In this document: in pieces, positions 55,594 through 63,950 of the stretch
Numbering within the stretch: the first letter of the stretch is position 1
Layout: every line of letters begins with the position of its first letter
DNA from: DATBDN01 sp036269895
GTDB taxonomy: Bacteria > Actinomycetota > Thermoleophilia > Solirubrobacterales > Thermoleophilaceae
Reading direction: 5' to 3'
Assembly: GCA_036269895.1 (NCBI GenBank)
Contig: DATBDN010000076.1
Span: forward strand, 1-64,000
DNA: 64,000 nt
Position numbers and translations under genes: made by a program
Notes under the pieces: model-generated
The model's database searches: none
What the model saw: only the letters and a program-made list of their open reading frames with translations
Told to the model about the DNA's origin: nothing

Positions 55594-56548
55594 CGCCTGT
55601 CAACGCCTCGAGCTGCTGCACCCTGCGCTCGGCCGTGTGCTCGGCAAGCACGCGTCTGCGCGCCCGCTCGCCGATCGCGGCCGCCTCGTCGTCGCCACAG
55701 TGGTCCAGGAAGATCAGCACATCGTCCGCGGACTCCGCCAGCAGGATCTCCTCGCCCGGGCTGAAGATGTCGTCGATCCCCGGCCACCAGTCGCTGATCA
55801 CAGGGACGCCGCACGCGGCGGCCTCGAACAGGCGCATGCCCGGCGACCATCCAAGCCATCGCATGTCTGCGCGCGTGACGTTCAGCGTGAAGCGCTGCGA
55901 TCCGCAGAACGCCGGCTGGTCGGCCGGTGGCACGTGATCGCGCCGCTCCACGTTCGGCGGCCACTCGATCGTGTCCGGGTAGTGCGCCCCGGCGACTACG
56001 AAGCGAAACTCCGGCGCGCGCTGGGCCGGCGCTATCAGCAGCTCGTCCACCTGCGGCTGGCGGTCGCCGCTGTAGGTGCCCAGGTAGCCCAGGTCCCAGC
56101 GGCGCTCGGCTTGCACCACGTCGTAGGCGTCGGGATCGACGAAGCAATAGAAGGCGTACGCGAAGCGGGCCGCCCACCGCTCCTCGAGCACTTGCAGCGT
56201 CTGGCCGCCGGTGGACGACAGGTATAGGTCGAAGCGCGGCACGAGCTCGGGCGCGAGGTACTCGGTGTCCCCCCGCTCGAGCTTCGCGAGCGTCACCGGC
56301 GTGTCGATGTCGTAGAAGACCGTCACGCCACGCGCGCACTCGAGCACCAGCTCGGCGACCGCGACGCCGTCAGGGATGTATGAGCCGACCACGGCGAGGT
56401 CCGCGTCCGCGATCAGCTCGCCGAACCGCTCGCGCAGTTCGCCAACCGACTCGCGCTCCAGGAAGGCGACCTCGTGTCCCCTCGCGTCGAGCGCCCGCAG
56501 CAGCGCGCGGTGGTTCGTGGCGGAAGGCCCGACGAAAACGATCTTCAT
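55574..56548 (-). CDS. CgeB-like glycosyltransferase family protein
   Basis: 324 residues. GT-B-like fold: MKIVFVGPSATNHRALLRAL start, GVTVFYDIDTPVTLAKLERG, YLGTYSGDRQPQVDELL and the nucleotide-sugar region SPGMRLFEAAACGVPVISDWWPGIDDIF with an ending like other CgeB proteins (AEHTAERRVQQL). Transfers a sugar to an unknown acceptor, probably at the cytoplasmic face. Its start overlaps the small ORF upstream as ATGA. Confidence 0.85.
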   Translation of the reverse strand: MKIVFVGPSATNHRALLRALDARGHEVAFLERESVGELRERFGELIADADLAVVGSYIPDGVAVAELVLECARGVTVFYDIDTPVTLAKLERGDTEYLAPELVPRFDLYLSSTGGQTLQVLEERWAARFAYAFYCFVDPDAYDVVQAERRWDLGYLGTYSGDRQPQVDELLIAPAQRAPEFRFVVAGAHYPDTIEWPPNVERRDHVPPADQPAFCGSQRFTLNVTRADMRWLGWSPGMRLFEAAACGVPVISDWWPGIDDIFSPGEEILLAESADDVLIFLDHCGDDEAAAIGERARRRVLAEHTAERRVQQLEALTGVSARAG

Positions 56549-56670
56549 CGCACCACCGCCGCGAAGGTCGCCTCGACCTGCCCGGCGCGAGCGGCGAGTC
56601 GGATGGCGCGCGCCCGCTCGATGTCGAGCGCATCGAAGTGCGCCCTCACCTCAGTGCCATCGCGCGCCAC
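56545..56670 (-). CDS. Possible short gene coupled to the glycosyltransferase
   Basis: GTG at 56670 opens a 41-residue frame ending in TGA at 56545, overlapping the glycosyltransferase ATG as ATGA. It reads GTEVRAHFDALDIERARAIR and LAARAGQVEATFAAVV, a charged helical composition with coding-like third positions. The frame is open upstream to about 56740 without a clear start, so the gene could be longer or begin with a rare codon. The alternative is that it is just non-coding spacer. Confidence 0.35.
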   Translation of the reverse strand: MARDGTEVRAHFDALDIERARAIRLAARAGQVEATFAAVVR

Positions 56671-56723
56671 CAGGACCTCAATACCCGGCTCCAGGAAGTC
56701 CTCGCCTCGAACGCCCGCGGTAG

Positions 56724-58106
56724 TCAGTCGCCGGCGATGATCCAGGTGTCCTTCACGCCGCCGCCCTGCGAGCTGTTCACGATCATCGAGCCGCTGTGGA
56801 GAGCCACGCGCGTGAGCGGGCCCGGCAGGACAACGGCCCCAGGCCCGCTGCCCACCGAGAAGACGCGCAGGTCGACGTGGCGCGGCTCGACACGGTTCTC
56901 CACCACCGTTGCAAGCCGCGACAGGTTCACAGTCTCCTGCGCCACGAACTCGTTCGGCGCCGCGCGAACGGCCGCGGCGACTCGCTCACGCTCTTCGCGA
57001 GTTGCCTTCGCACCGATCAGCACGCCGTCGCCACCGGAGCCACTCCGCGGCTTGATCACGAACCCGGACAGCCGACCGAGCACCTTCGTCAACTTGTCCG
57101 CTCGCGTCAGGTCGTAGGTGCGCACGGACTCGATCAGCGGCTCCTCGGACAGGTAGAACCGGATCATGTCCTCCACGTACGCGTGGACGAGCTTGTCGTC
57201 GCCAACCCCGCTGCCGGGAGCGTTGACCACTCCGAGCTGGCCGCGCTTCAACGGCTCGAGCACAAGCTCGCCGAGCCATGTCGGCCGCCCGTGGTCGTCG
57301 TGCAGCTGGTCTTCATCCGTGCGCCGGTAGACCACGTCGAGCGGGCGGACCTGGCCCGACGGGAGCACGACGCAGAGCCGGCCGCGCTGGAGCCGCAGCT
57401 TGTCGGGCGTCACGACCGGGATGCCGAGGCGCCGCGCGAGCGTCCGGTGCTCGAACCAGGCGCTGTTCGACGGCCCGTCACTCAGGAGCGCGGCGCGCGG
57501 GTGCTCGATCCCGCCCGCCGCTTCGCTGAGCAGCTGCCGCAGCGGCCCGAACGAAGGGTCGAGCGGGATCCGGCGACGAGCCGTCAACGGGAACTCGCTC
57601 TCGACAGCGCGCCGCACGGCCACCGAGTACGCGAATCCGGACGGCGTGCGCAGGTTGTCCTCGAGCACGCGCAGCTGGCCGTCGCTGCCGCGGACGAGGT
57701 CGAAACCGATGATCGGCGCATAGCCGCCCGGCGGCGATACGCCGGCCATCGCCGGCTCGAAGTGATCGGCGGCCGCGATCACCTGGCTGCCGATGAGGCC
57801 CGCACGGATGATCTCCTGGTCGCCGTAAACGTCGGCGATGAATGCGTTCAGCGCCTGCGCACGCTGCGCGAGCCCGCGCTGCAGTAGCGCCCACTCCTCG
57901 TCGTGGATCAGCCGCGGGATCGGGCAAACCGTCAGGACGTGCCCCTCGTCGTCGCCGAACGTCATGCCCATCTGCCGCACCGCCGCACAGACGCGTCGCT
58001 GCAGCTCGCCCGGCTGGGTCGTGGCGAGTGCGTCGAGCACCTCCCGGTAGCCCGGTCGCGGGCGACCCGCCGAGTCGACCGCCTCGTCGTAGTAGCAGTC
58101 GACCAT
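56724..58106 (-). CDS. Circularly permuted ATP-grasp protein
   Basis: 460 residues from the ATG at 58106 (MVDCYYDEAVDSAG; a TTG 4 codons upstream is possible). N-terminal motifs GYREVLDALATTQPGELQRRV and MGMTFGDDEGHVLTVCPIPR, permuted ATP-grasp core GFDLVRGSDGQLRVLEDNLRTPSG and GFVIKPRSGSGGDGVLIG, and the C-terminal IVNSSQGGGVKDTWI. The family forms amide or peptide bonds with ATP, but its usual alpha-E and transglutaminase partners are missing here. Reads in the same direction as C26 and the glycosyltransferase. Confidence 0.92.
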   Translation of the reverse strand: MVDCYYDEAVDSAGRPRPGYREVLDALATTQPGELQRRVCAAVRQMGMTFGDDEGHVLTVCPIPRLIHDEEWALLQRGLAQRAQALNAFIADVYGDQEIIRAGLIGSQVIAAADHFEPAMAGVSPPGGYAPIIGFDLVRGSDGQLRVLEDNLRTPSGFAYSVAVRRAVESEFPLTARRRIPLDPSFGPLRQLLSEAAGGIEHPRAALLSDGPSNSAWFEHRTLARRLGIPVVTPDKLRLQRGRLCVVLPSGQVRPLDVVYRRTDEDQLHDDHGRPTWLGELVLEPLKRGQLGVVNAPGSGVGDDKLVHAYVEDMIRFYLSEEPLIESVRTYDLTRADKLTKVLGRLSGFVIKPRSGSGGDGVLIGAKATREERERVAAAVRAAPNEFVAQETVNLSRLATVVENRVEPRHVDLRVFSVGSGPGAVVLPGPLTRVALHSGSMIVNSSQGGGVKDTWIIAGD

Positions 58107-58150
58107 CTCGCCGACCAACTACCCGGGCCAGGACGCGAGCGCGCGCCGGC

Positions 58151-58927
58151 TTATGCCGCTTTCTCCCGCAGGAAGCCGCCTTGTGCCTCGGCCGCGTCGA
58201 TCAGCGCGAGGAACAGGCGCGCCTGCTCGGGGCGCTCCGTCAGGCATTCGGCGTGCCACTGCACGCCGACCGTGAAGCTTTCACCGGGGACTTCGACGGC
58301 TTCGATCACGCCGTCCTCGGCCCAGGCGACTGGCCGCAGGCCGGTGCCGAGACGGTCGATCCCCTGGTGGTGGAACGAGTTGACGTCGATGCGCTCGCTG
58401 CCCGTGAGCCCGGCGAGCCGGCTGTCGGTCGCGAGCGTGACGGCGTGGGTCGCCTGGGACGCCGGCTCGGCCTGGCGATGCGTGACGTCGTCGCCCAGGT
58501 CGGGCAGGTGCTGGACGAGCGTCCCTCCGCGCGAGACGTTCAGGACCTGCATGCCACGGCAGATGGCCAAGATCGGCAACCCACGTCGCCGCGCCGCCCG
58601 CGCGAGCCCCAGCTCGAACAGGTCGACGTCGGGTTCGGTCGGCCCAAGCTCGGGGTGGGCGTCGGCGCCGTAGCAGGCGGGCTCGACGTCTGGGCCGCCC
58701 GAGAGGCAGATGCCGTCGAGGCGATCGATGATCGATTCCAGGCGGCCCGCGGGCAGCGGCGCGAGGATCACAGGGATGCCGCCGGCGGCGGCGACTGCTT
58801 CGAGATACGCGACGCCCAGCGCGAGCATTCGCCGCGGCGGCTCGCTCTGGCGCGCGAAGTGCGCTCCCTCCGCGGAGCGCAGCTCGGACGTGGTTACGCC
58901 GATCAGGGGGCGAGTCGTCACGTTCAC
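58151..58927 (-). CDS. Gamma-glutamyl-GABA hydrolase-like (peptidase C26)
   Basis: 258 residues from a GTG at 58927; an ATG at 58963 adds 12 residues and is possible. Class I GATase fold: LSGGPDVEPACYG, nucleophile Cys in LAICRGMQVLN, and His/Glu in VGVQWHAECL. The same family as PuuD, which hydrolyses gamma-glutamyl-GABA, and other glutamine-amide hydrolases. Lies between the MocR-type gene and the permuted ATP-grasp gene, all on the minus strand. Confidence 0.9.
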   Translation of the reverse strand: MNVTTRPLIGVTTSELRSAEGAHFARQSEPPRRMLALGVAYLEAVAAAGGIPVILAPLPAGRLESIIDRLDGICLSGGPDVEPACYGADAHPELGPTEPDVDLFELGLARAARRRGLPILAICRGMQVLNVSRGGTLVQHLPDLGDDVTHRQAEPASQATHAVTLATDSRLAGLTGSERIDVNSFHHQGIDRLGTGLRPVAWAEDGVIEAVEVPGESFTVGVQWHAECLTERPEQARLFLALIDAAEAQGGFLREKAA

Positions 58928-59001
58928 AAGATGCCCGCTGGCCCGGTCGTCTTGTCTGTACATGCGTATAAGGATTTGCGGGGACATTTCGCCCCGCTGT
59001 C

Positions 59002-60537
59002 CTACGAGAGCGAGGTCGCCCAGCTCCGGGACGACTGGCGCCGGACCTCGCGAATCGCAATCGCGAGCCGGCGCACTCCCTCGTCCAGCCGCTCCTCGTT
59101 CAGCATCGGGAACGACAGCCGCAGCGATGACTGGCTCGACTGCTCCGGGCGCAGCGCGCGCCCGGGCGTGAAGCCGATGCGGTTTCGGAGCGCCTCCGCG
59201 AACAGCATGCGCTCGTCGATCGGGCGGCGGAAGGTCAGCCACAGGTTGTGACCTCCGTTCGCCTCCATCACCGTGACCTCGTCGGCCAGGCGGCGGTTGA
59301 CCGAGTCGAGCAGCGCCTGGCAACGCTTGGCGTAGACCTTGTTCACGCGCCGTACGTGGTCATCGTGGCCGCCGCTCTCGAGCCAGCGCGCGGCCAGGTA
59401 CTGGGTGAGCGTGGAGGTGTGCACGTCCGTGCCGAGCTTCAGCTCCCCGATCCGCCGGCGCGCCTCTCCGGTTGCGGCCACCCATCCGATGCGCAGGCCA
59501 CCGCCGATCGTCTTCGACAGCGAATCCACGTAGATGACGTGGTCGGGCGCCGATTGGCGCAGGCGCGGCGGCGGTGGCGCGCCCTTGAAGCGGATGTTCG
59601 CGTAGACGCCGTCCTCGAGGATGAAGAACGACCGCTCCTGCGCGAGCTCGACCAGTCGCGCGGCACGGTCCGGCGCGAGGTCCTGGCCGGTGGGGTTCTG
59701 CGAACCGGTCTGAAGAGCAAGCAGCTTGACCTCATGCCGCGCAAGAATGCGCTCGAACGCCTCGACGTCGATGCCGCCGCGGTCGAATGGCACGCCGAGC
59801 ACGCGGGCGCCGGTGGCCTGCAGCGACGACAGCGTGCCGATGAAGGTCGGAGACTCACAGACGACCACGTCGCCAGGCCGCACGACTGTCCGGCACACCA
59901 GGTCGATCCCCTGGCGCGCGCCTGACGTCACGATCAGCTCGTCCGGTGAGCGGGCGAAGCCGCTGGTGTCGCCGCGCCGCGCGAGCTCCGCGAGCAGCTC
60001 GGGCACGCCCTCGACCTGGCTGTAGCCGAGCATCGCGCCGCCGTGCGTCTGGAACAGGTCGTCGGCCATGGCGCGCAGCTGCTCAACGGGGTGCAGCTCG
60101 GGCGCCGTCCAGGCGACCGACATGTCGAGCATCTCCTCGTCCTTGGGGGCGCCGATCCGGCCGGTCGGTGTCCCGCGCGAGATGTGCATCGTCTCGGCGA
60201 AGACCTCGTTGACGTAGCTCGGCTGCTGTTCCGGCAGCACCGCGTGCTGCCAGACACCGGCGTCGTCGGCGGCGGCCGGAGGCGGCACCGAGCGGACGAA
60301 GGTGCCGCGCCCTACGCCCGACGTGACGTAACCCTCCTCTGCCAGCCGCCGGTAGACGCGCACGGCCGTCAGATGGTTCACGCCGGCCTCTTCAGCAAGC
60401 GCTCGCGTGGAAGACAGCTTGTCGCCCGGGCCTAGGTCACCACTGTCGATCGCCGCGCGGATGCGTTGGCAGATTTGTGCGGTGATTGACTCCTCACCGG
60501 CGCGATCGATGTCCGACAAATCAAGTGTGTATGACAT
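59002..60537 (-). CDS. MocR-type GntR/aminotransferase regulator
   Basis: 511 residues from the ATG at 60537, preceded by GAGGAG with 7-nt spacing. N-terminal GntR winged helix (about 12-80: ITAQICQRIRAAIDSGDLGPGD, LSSTRALAEEAGVNHLTAVRVYR) and a C-terminal class-I aminotransferase domain, with the PLP Lys in DSLSKTIGGGLRIGW. MocR proteins sense PLP-amino acid adducts and regulate vitamin B6 or amino-acid/GABA genes. Divergent to 60573, with C26 downstream; a regulator of the adjacent cluster is plausible. Confidence 0.93.
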   Translation of the reverse strand: MSYTLDLSDIDRAGEESITAQICQRIRAAIDSGDLGPGDKLSSTRALAEEAGVNHLTAVRVYRRLAEEGYVTSGVGRGTFVRSVPPPAAADDAGVWQHAVLPEQQPSYVNEVFAETMHISRGTPTGRIGAPKDEEMLDMSVAWTAPELHPVEQLRAMADDLFQTHGGAMLGYSQVEGVPELLAELARRGDTSGFARSPDELIVTSGARQGIDLVCRTVVRPGDVVVCESPTFIGTLSSLQATGARVLGVPFDRGGIDVEAFERILARHEVKLLALQTGSQNPTGQDLAPDRAARLVELAQERSFFILEDGVYANIRFKGAPPPPRLRQSAPDHVIYVDSLSKTIGGGLRIGWVAATGEARRRIGELKLGTDVHTSTLTQYLAARWLESGGHDDHVRRVNKVYAKRCQALLDSVNRRLADEVTVMEANGGHNLWLTFRRPIDERMLFAEALRNRIGFTPGRALRPEQSSQSSLRLSFPMLNEERLDEGVRRLAIAIREVRRQSSRSWATSLS

Positions 60538-60572
60538 TGCAATCGCTCCTCTAGCGGTCATAGTACGACATC

Positions 60573-60884
60573 ATGAGCGCCAAGGCATCAAACATTTCAG
60601 ACGATGTAACGATCCGCTGGGCACTGCCGTCCGACCTGGAAGCGCTCGAGCGCGTCGCCGCGCTCGATTCGAGGAAGCTGCCGGCCGGACCGCTGCTGGT
60701 GGCGGCGGTCGACGGCCAGATCTGGGCTGGACTGTCGGTGCTGGACGGGGTCGCGATCGCCGACCCGTTCGTCCCAAGCGGAGACCTTGTCGGGTTGCTC
60801 CGCACCCGGGCAAGTCAGTTGCGCGACCTCCGGCCGCGGATGCCGGTCCTGCGGCTGGAGCCACTGCTCGCGCGACTCCGTTGA
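60573..60884 (+). CDS. Small conserved hypothetical protein
   Basis: 103 residues, divergent to the MocR gene (35-bp gap). Motifs DDVTIRWALPSDLEALERVAALDS, GPLLVAAVDGQIWAGLS and LVGLLRTRASQLRDLRP resemble a truncated GNAT-like hypothetical common in actinobacteria. No acetyl-CoA motif, so it is not an active GNAT. Function unknown. A terminator hairpin follows at 60888. Confidence 0.75.
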   Translation: MSAKASNISDDVTIRWALPSDLEALERVAALDSRKLPAGPLLVAAVDGQIWAGLSVLDGVAIADPFVPSGDLVGLLRTRASQLRDLRPRMPVLRLEPLLARLR

Positions 60885-60887
60885 AGC

Positions 60888-60921
60888 CTCGGCGGCCCGC
60901 CCTCCTCAGCGGGCCGCCGAG
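60888..60921. terminator. Bidirectional terminator between convergent genes
   Basis: CTCGGCGGCCCGC (60888-60900) and GCGGGCCGCCGAG (60909-60921) form a perfect 13-bp stem with an 8-nt loop, between the stop of the 103-residue gene and the stop of the NmrA-like gene. Confidence 0.8.
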
Positions 60922-60922
60922 C

Positions 60923-61780
60923 TCAACTCGTCAAGTGCGCCCAACTCTCGGGGTAGCGGTCGAGCAGCTGCGGCAGGGTCATCGGCGCGTGACCCGTGAG
61001 GCGCTGGACAACGTCCGTCACGGTGTCCAGCTCCCCGCCCGCAATCGCCAGGTACGAAGTGACCCAGCCTTCGACCTCCCAGTCCGGCGCGCCGAACTGC
61101 GCGCGCGAGGCGTACGCCTCCTCGACCGTCTCGTCCTTGTAGACGATCTGGCGACCGGTTACCTCGCTCATCGTTGCGGCCGCCTCCGCGAGCGTCATGG
61201 CGCTCCCACCGGTGAGCGTGTGGGCCGCGTTCTCGTGCCCGGGCTCGGTCAAGACGGCCACGGCGACATCGGCCACGTCGTCGCGCGCCACGAATGCTGC
61301 GGCACCGTCGTCGGCAGGCCCCGCGATCACGCCCTCCTGCGACGCCATGAACGGCACGAAGTCGAGGTACATGTTGTCGCGCAGGAGCGTGTGCGCGATC
61401 CCGCTCGCACGGATGTACTCCTCGGTCGCGTGGTGCTGGCGCCCGAGAATGAACGCGGTATCGGGCGACGCGTTCGCGAACGACGTGTAGACGATCCGTT
61501 TGACGCCGGCGCGAACCGCGGCGTCGACGGCGCGCTTGTGCTCGTCGAGACGCGTAGGCGATTCGCGCCCTGAGACCAGGAAGACCGTGTCAGTCCCGCG
61601 GAGCGCGGCGGTCATCTCGTCGCCGTCGTGATATCCGGCCGCGACGGCGACCTCGGCCCCCGGCAGTGCCGGCGCACGCGCGGGGTCACGCACGATCATC
61701 CGGATTGGCACGCCGCGCTCCGACAGGCGCGCCGCCACGCGCCCCCCGAGCTCGCCAGTGGCGCCGCAGACGGAGATCAC
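60923..61780 (-). CDS. NmrA-like NAD(P)-binding protein
   Basis: 285 residues. Atypical SDR motif ISVCGATGELGGRVAARLSERG at 2-23, then GVKRIVYTSFANASPDTAF and a C-terminal lobe (ITGRQIVYKDETVEEA-like reading TGRQIVYKDETVEEAYASR). Related proteins (QorB, NmrA) either reduce quinones or sense NADP/NADPH. Divergent to P450 at 61852 (71 bp). Confidence 0.88.
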   Translation of the reverse strand: MISVCGATGELGGRVAARLSERGVPIRMIVRDPARAPALPGAEVAVAAGYHDGDEMTAALRGTDTVFLVSGRESPTRLDEHKRAVDAAVRAGVKRIVYTSFANASPDTAFILGRQHHATEEYIRASGIAHTLLRDNMYLDFVPFMASQEGVIAGPADDGAAAFVARDDVADVAVAVLTEPGHENAAHTLTGGSAMTLAEAAATMSEVTGRQIVYKDETVEEAYASRAQFGAPDWEVEGWVTSYLAIAGGELDTVTDVVQRLTGHAPMTLPQLLDRYPESWAHLTS

Positions 61781-61851
61781 GCAACCCAGGGTGGCAGACG
61801 ACGACCCGCCGGCTCCATGTCCGCGCGGCGCGCTCCCGTCATGCTGTGCGC

Positions 61852-63231
61852 ATGAGCTCGCTTCCCCCCGGCCCGTCCGAATCGCCTGCGGTTCAGACGG
61901 CTCGCTGGCTTCTACGCCCGATCTCGTTCATGGAGTCGTGCCGGCGGCGCTTCGGCGATGCTTTCAGCGTCACGTTCATGGGCTTCACCACGCCGATGGT
62001 GATGCTGTCGGACCCCGCTGCCATCCAGGCGCTGTACACGAACCCAAGGCATGCTCTTCCGCCCGGTCGCAGCATTGCGCTGCTTCCGATCATGGGCCCG
62101 CGCTCGGTGCTGCTGCTCGAGGGCGCTGACCACCTCGCGCGTCGGCGCGTGATGCTGCCGCCCTTCCACGGCGAGCGCATGCAGGCCTACGAGTCGGCCG
62201 TCCGCGACATCGCCGCTCGAGAGATCGACTCATGGCAGGACGACGTTGAGCTCTCCGTCCACCCGCGGATGCAGGCCGTAACTCTCGAGGTGATCCTGCG
62301 GGCCGTCTTCGGCGTCACGGACGAGGCGCGCCGCCGGCGCCTGCGCGAACTGTTGCCGCAGCTGCTCAATACCACCTCATCGGTTGCGCTCCAGTTCAAG
62401 GTGCTGCTCTCGCGGCGCTTCGAGCACATGGACCCGCTCGCGTTCCTGCGCGATCTGTCCGACGAGATCGACGAGCTCTTGTTCGCCGAGATCGCCGAGC
62501 GCCGCGCCGACCCCAAGCTCGAAGACCGCCAGGACATCCTGTCGCTGCTGGCGCTGGCGAAGTTCGAGGACGGCGGCGGGATGAGCGACCGCGAGCTGCG
62601 CGACCAGCTCGTCACGCTGCTGCTCGCCGGACACGAGACGACCGCCACTGCGCTCGCGTGGACCGCCGATCTGCTCGTGCGCAACCCCCCCGTGCTCGGC
62701 CGGCTGACCGACGAGATCGACGCGGGCGACAGCGACTCCTACCTGCGCGCCGTGATCAGCGAGTCACTTCGGTTGCGCCCGGTCGTCCCGCTCGCCGGGC
62801 GGCGATTGACGAGCGACCTCGAAGTGAACGGCTGGACGCTGCCCGCGGGCACCGACGTGACGCCCGCGATCTGGTTGACGCACACGCGGGCCGACCTGTA
62901 CCCGGAGCCGTATGCGTTTCGCCCTGAGCGTTTCCTCGGCGAGCGGCCGACGACCTACGGCTGGGTGCCGTTCGGCGGCGGGGTGCGCCGGTGCCTGGGT
63001 GCCGCGTTCGCCGAGATGGAGATGCACGTCGTGCTCACGGAGATGCTCCGGCGGCGGACGCTGCAGGCCGCCGCTCGCGACGCTGAGCGCGTCACACGCC
63101 GGAACGTCACCTTCTCGCCGCGCCACGGCACTCGATTGGTTACACGCTCTCGCCCAATCGAGTCCGAGCATCGAACGTCCGTCCAGGATTCATCTTCGGA
63201 CGCCGCCGCAGTGGGTACGCCCGCTGCATGA
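61852..63231 (+). CDS. Cytochrome P450
   Basis: 459 residues from the ATG at 61852. I-helix AGHETTATALAW, K-helix ESLRLRPVVP, PERF motif FRPERFLGERP and haem loop FGGGVRRCLGAAFAEME with the Cys ligand. Paralogue of the P450 at 44912 (shared HPRMQAVTLEVILRAVFG segment). The last 25 residues are a Ser/Asp-rich tail. The stop overlaps the start of a 33-residue membrane peptide (ATGA), implying coupling. No reductase is adjacent here. Confidence 0.95.
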   Translation: MSSLPPGPSESPAVQTARWLLRPISFMESCRRRFGDAFSVTFMGFTTPMVMLSDPAAIQALYTNPRHALPPGRSIALLPIMGPRSVLLLEGADHLARRRVMLPPFHGERMQAYESAVRDIAAREIDSWQDDVELSVHPRMQAVTLEVILRAVFGVTDEARRRRLRELLPQLLNTTSSVALQFKVLLSRRFEHMDPLAFLRDLSDEIDELLFAEIAERRADPKLEDRQDILSLLALAKFEDGGGMSDRELRDQLVTLLLAGHETTATALAWTADLLVRNPPVLGRLTDEIDAGDSDSYLRAVISESLRLRPVVPLAGRRLTSDLEVNGWTLPAGTDVTPAIWLTHTRADLYPEPYAFRPERFLGERPTTYGWVPFGGGVRRCLGAAFAEMEMHVVLTEMLRRRTLQAAARDAERVTRRNVTFSPRHGTRLVTRSRPIESEHRTSVQDSSSDAAAVGTPAA

Positions 63232-63329
63232 CATTCGCACTCACTGCATCACCGCTCGGGGCGACGATCGTGATCCCGGGGATCGTGGTGATCATCCTGA
63301 TCATCCTGCTGCTGCTCTGGATCTTCTGA
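63228..63329 (+). CDS. 33-residue single-membrane-helix peptide
   Basis: ATG at 63228 overlaps the P450 stop as ATGA; stop TGA at 63327. The product has one hydrophobic helix (TIVIPGIVVIILIILLLLW) near residues 13-32 and a short polar N-terminus. Length and overlap suggest translational coupling to the P450. It may localise or stabilise the P450, but the small size means chance is not excluded. Confidence 0.55.
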   Translation: MTFALTASPLGATIVIPGIVVIILIILLLLWIF

Positions 63330-63338
63330 GGAAACGGG

Positions 63339-63818
63339 CTACCGCGCAGCGCTCCGCAAAAGCGGGGCGGTGCGCGGGCTGACCTGCCGCGACAGCACGA
63401 TGTGTGACGTGCAGCGCTGGATCGCCTCGCTGGCGACCAGTCCGTTGACGATCGCCTGCAGGTGCTCGGTGTCGTGCGCAACCACCCGGCAGATCAGATC
63501 CTCCTGCCCGCTCACCGCATCGACCTCGAGCACCTCTGGCACAGCGCGCGCCGCCTCCGCCGCCTCGGCCAGCCGCCCCTGGTTCAGCTCGACGAACACG
63601 AACGCGGCGATCGGATAGCCCATTCGCGCCGGTTCGATCTCCGGGCCATAACCCGTGATCACGCCGCGCTCCTCGAGCTTGCGCAGCCGGGCCTGCACCG
63701 TCCCGCGCGCAACGCCGACCCGCCGCGCGATCTCCAGTAGCCCGACCCGCGGGTCCTCGCGCAGGGCTTCAATCAGTCGCACGTCCAGCTGGTCAATTTG
63801 ACCAGTATCAGGAGTCAT
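63339..63818 (-). CDS. Lrp/AsnC-family transcriptional regulator
   Basis: 159 residues from the ATG at 63818 (a GTG one codon upstream at 63821 is possible). N-terminal HTH: QLDVRLIEALREDPRVGLLEIARRVGVARGTVQARLRKLE in pieces; C-terminal RAM ligand domain with AAFVFVELNQG and LEVDAVSGQEDLICRV. Probably senses an amino acid. Divergent to the probable phenylalanine hydroxylase gene at 63951, consistent with aromatic-amino-acid catabolism control. TGACCGGTCA lies upstream at 63841. Confidence 0.93.
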   Translation of the reverse strand: MTPDTGQIDQLDVRLIEALREDPRVGLLEIARRVGVARGTVQARLRKLEERGVITGYGPEIEPARMGYPIAAFVFVELNQGRLAEAAEAARAVPEVLEVDAVSGQEDLICRVVAHDTEHLQAIVNGLVASEAIQRCTSHIVLSRQVSPRTAPLLRSAAR

Positions 63819-63840
63819 CACACCGAAATCTTAAGCGAAA

Positions 63841-63850
63841 TGACCGGTCA
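63841..63850. promoter_or_regulatory. Palindrome TGACCGGTCA upstream of the Lrp gene
   Basis: A perfect 10-bp palindrome about 22 bp upstream of the Lrp start, near a possible minus-strand -10 (TTAAGAT). A related string TTTGACCAGT lies at 63797-63806. Candidate autoregulatory site; unproven. Confidence 0.4.
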
Positions 63851-63907
63851 GACCGAGCAGACTTGCCAACGGCTTCGCGACGTGGTCTCCTCAGCGCCGT
63901 AACGAAT

Positions 63908-63924
63908 GGGGACAGTCCCCTTTT
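63908..63924 (+). terminator. GGGGAC-A-GTCCCC hairpin with U-tract before the hydroxylase gene
   Basis: GGGGAC-a-GTCCCC (63908-63920) followed by TTTT, flanked by GTAACGA direct repeats (63898-63904 and 63925-63931). It precedes the hydroxylase start at 63951. It could be an attenuator, operator or dispersed repeat. Confidence 0.45.
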
Positions 63925-63950
63925 GTAACGACTGGATGGAGGAGCCTGTC

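Noticed and set aside
61839..61855. TCATGC-N5-GCATGA inverted repeat over the P450 start codon
   Set aside because: Short, includes the ATG itself and has no second copy; likely chance.
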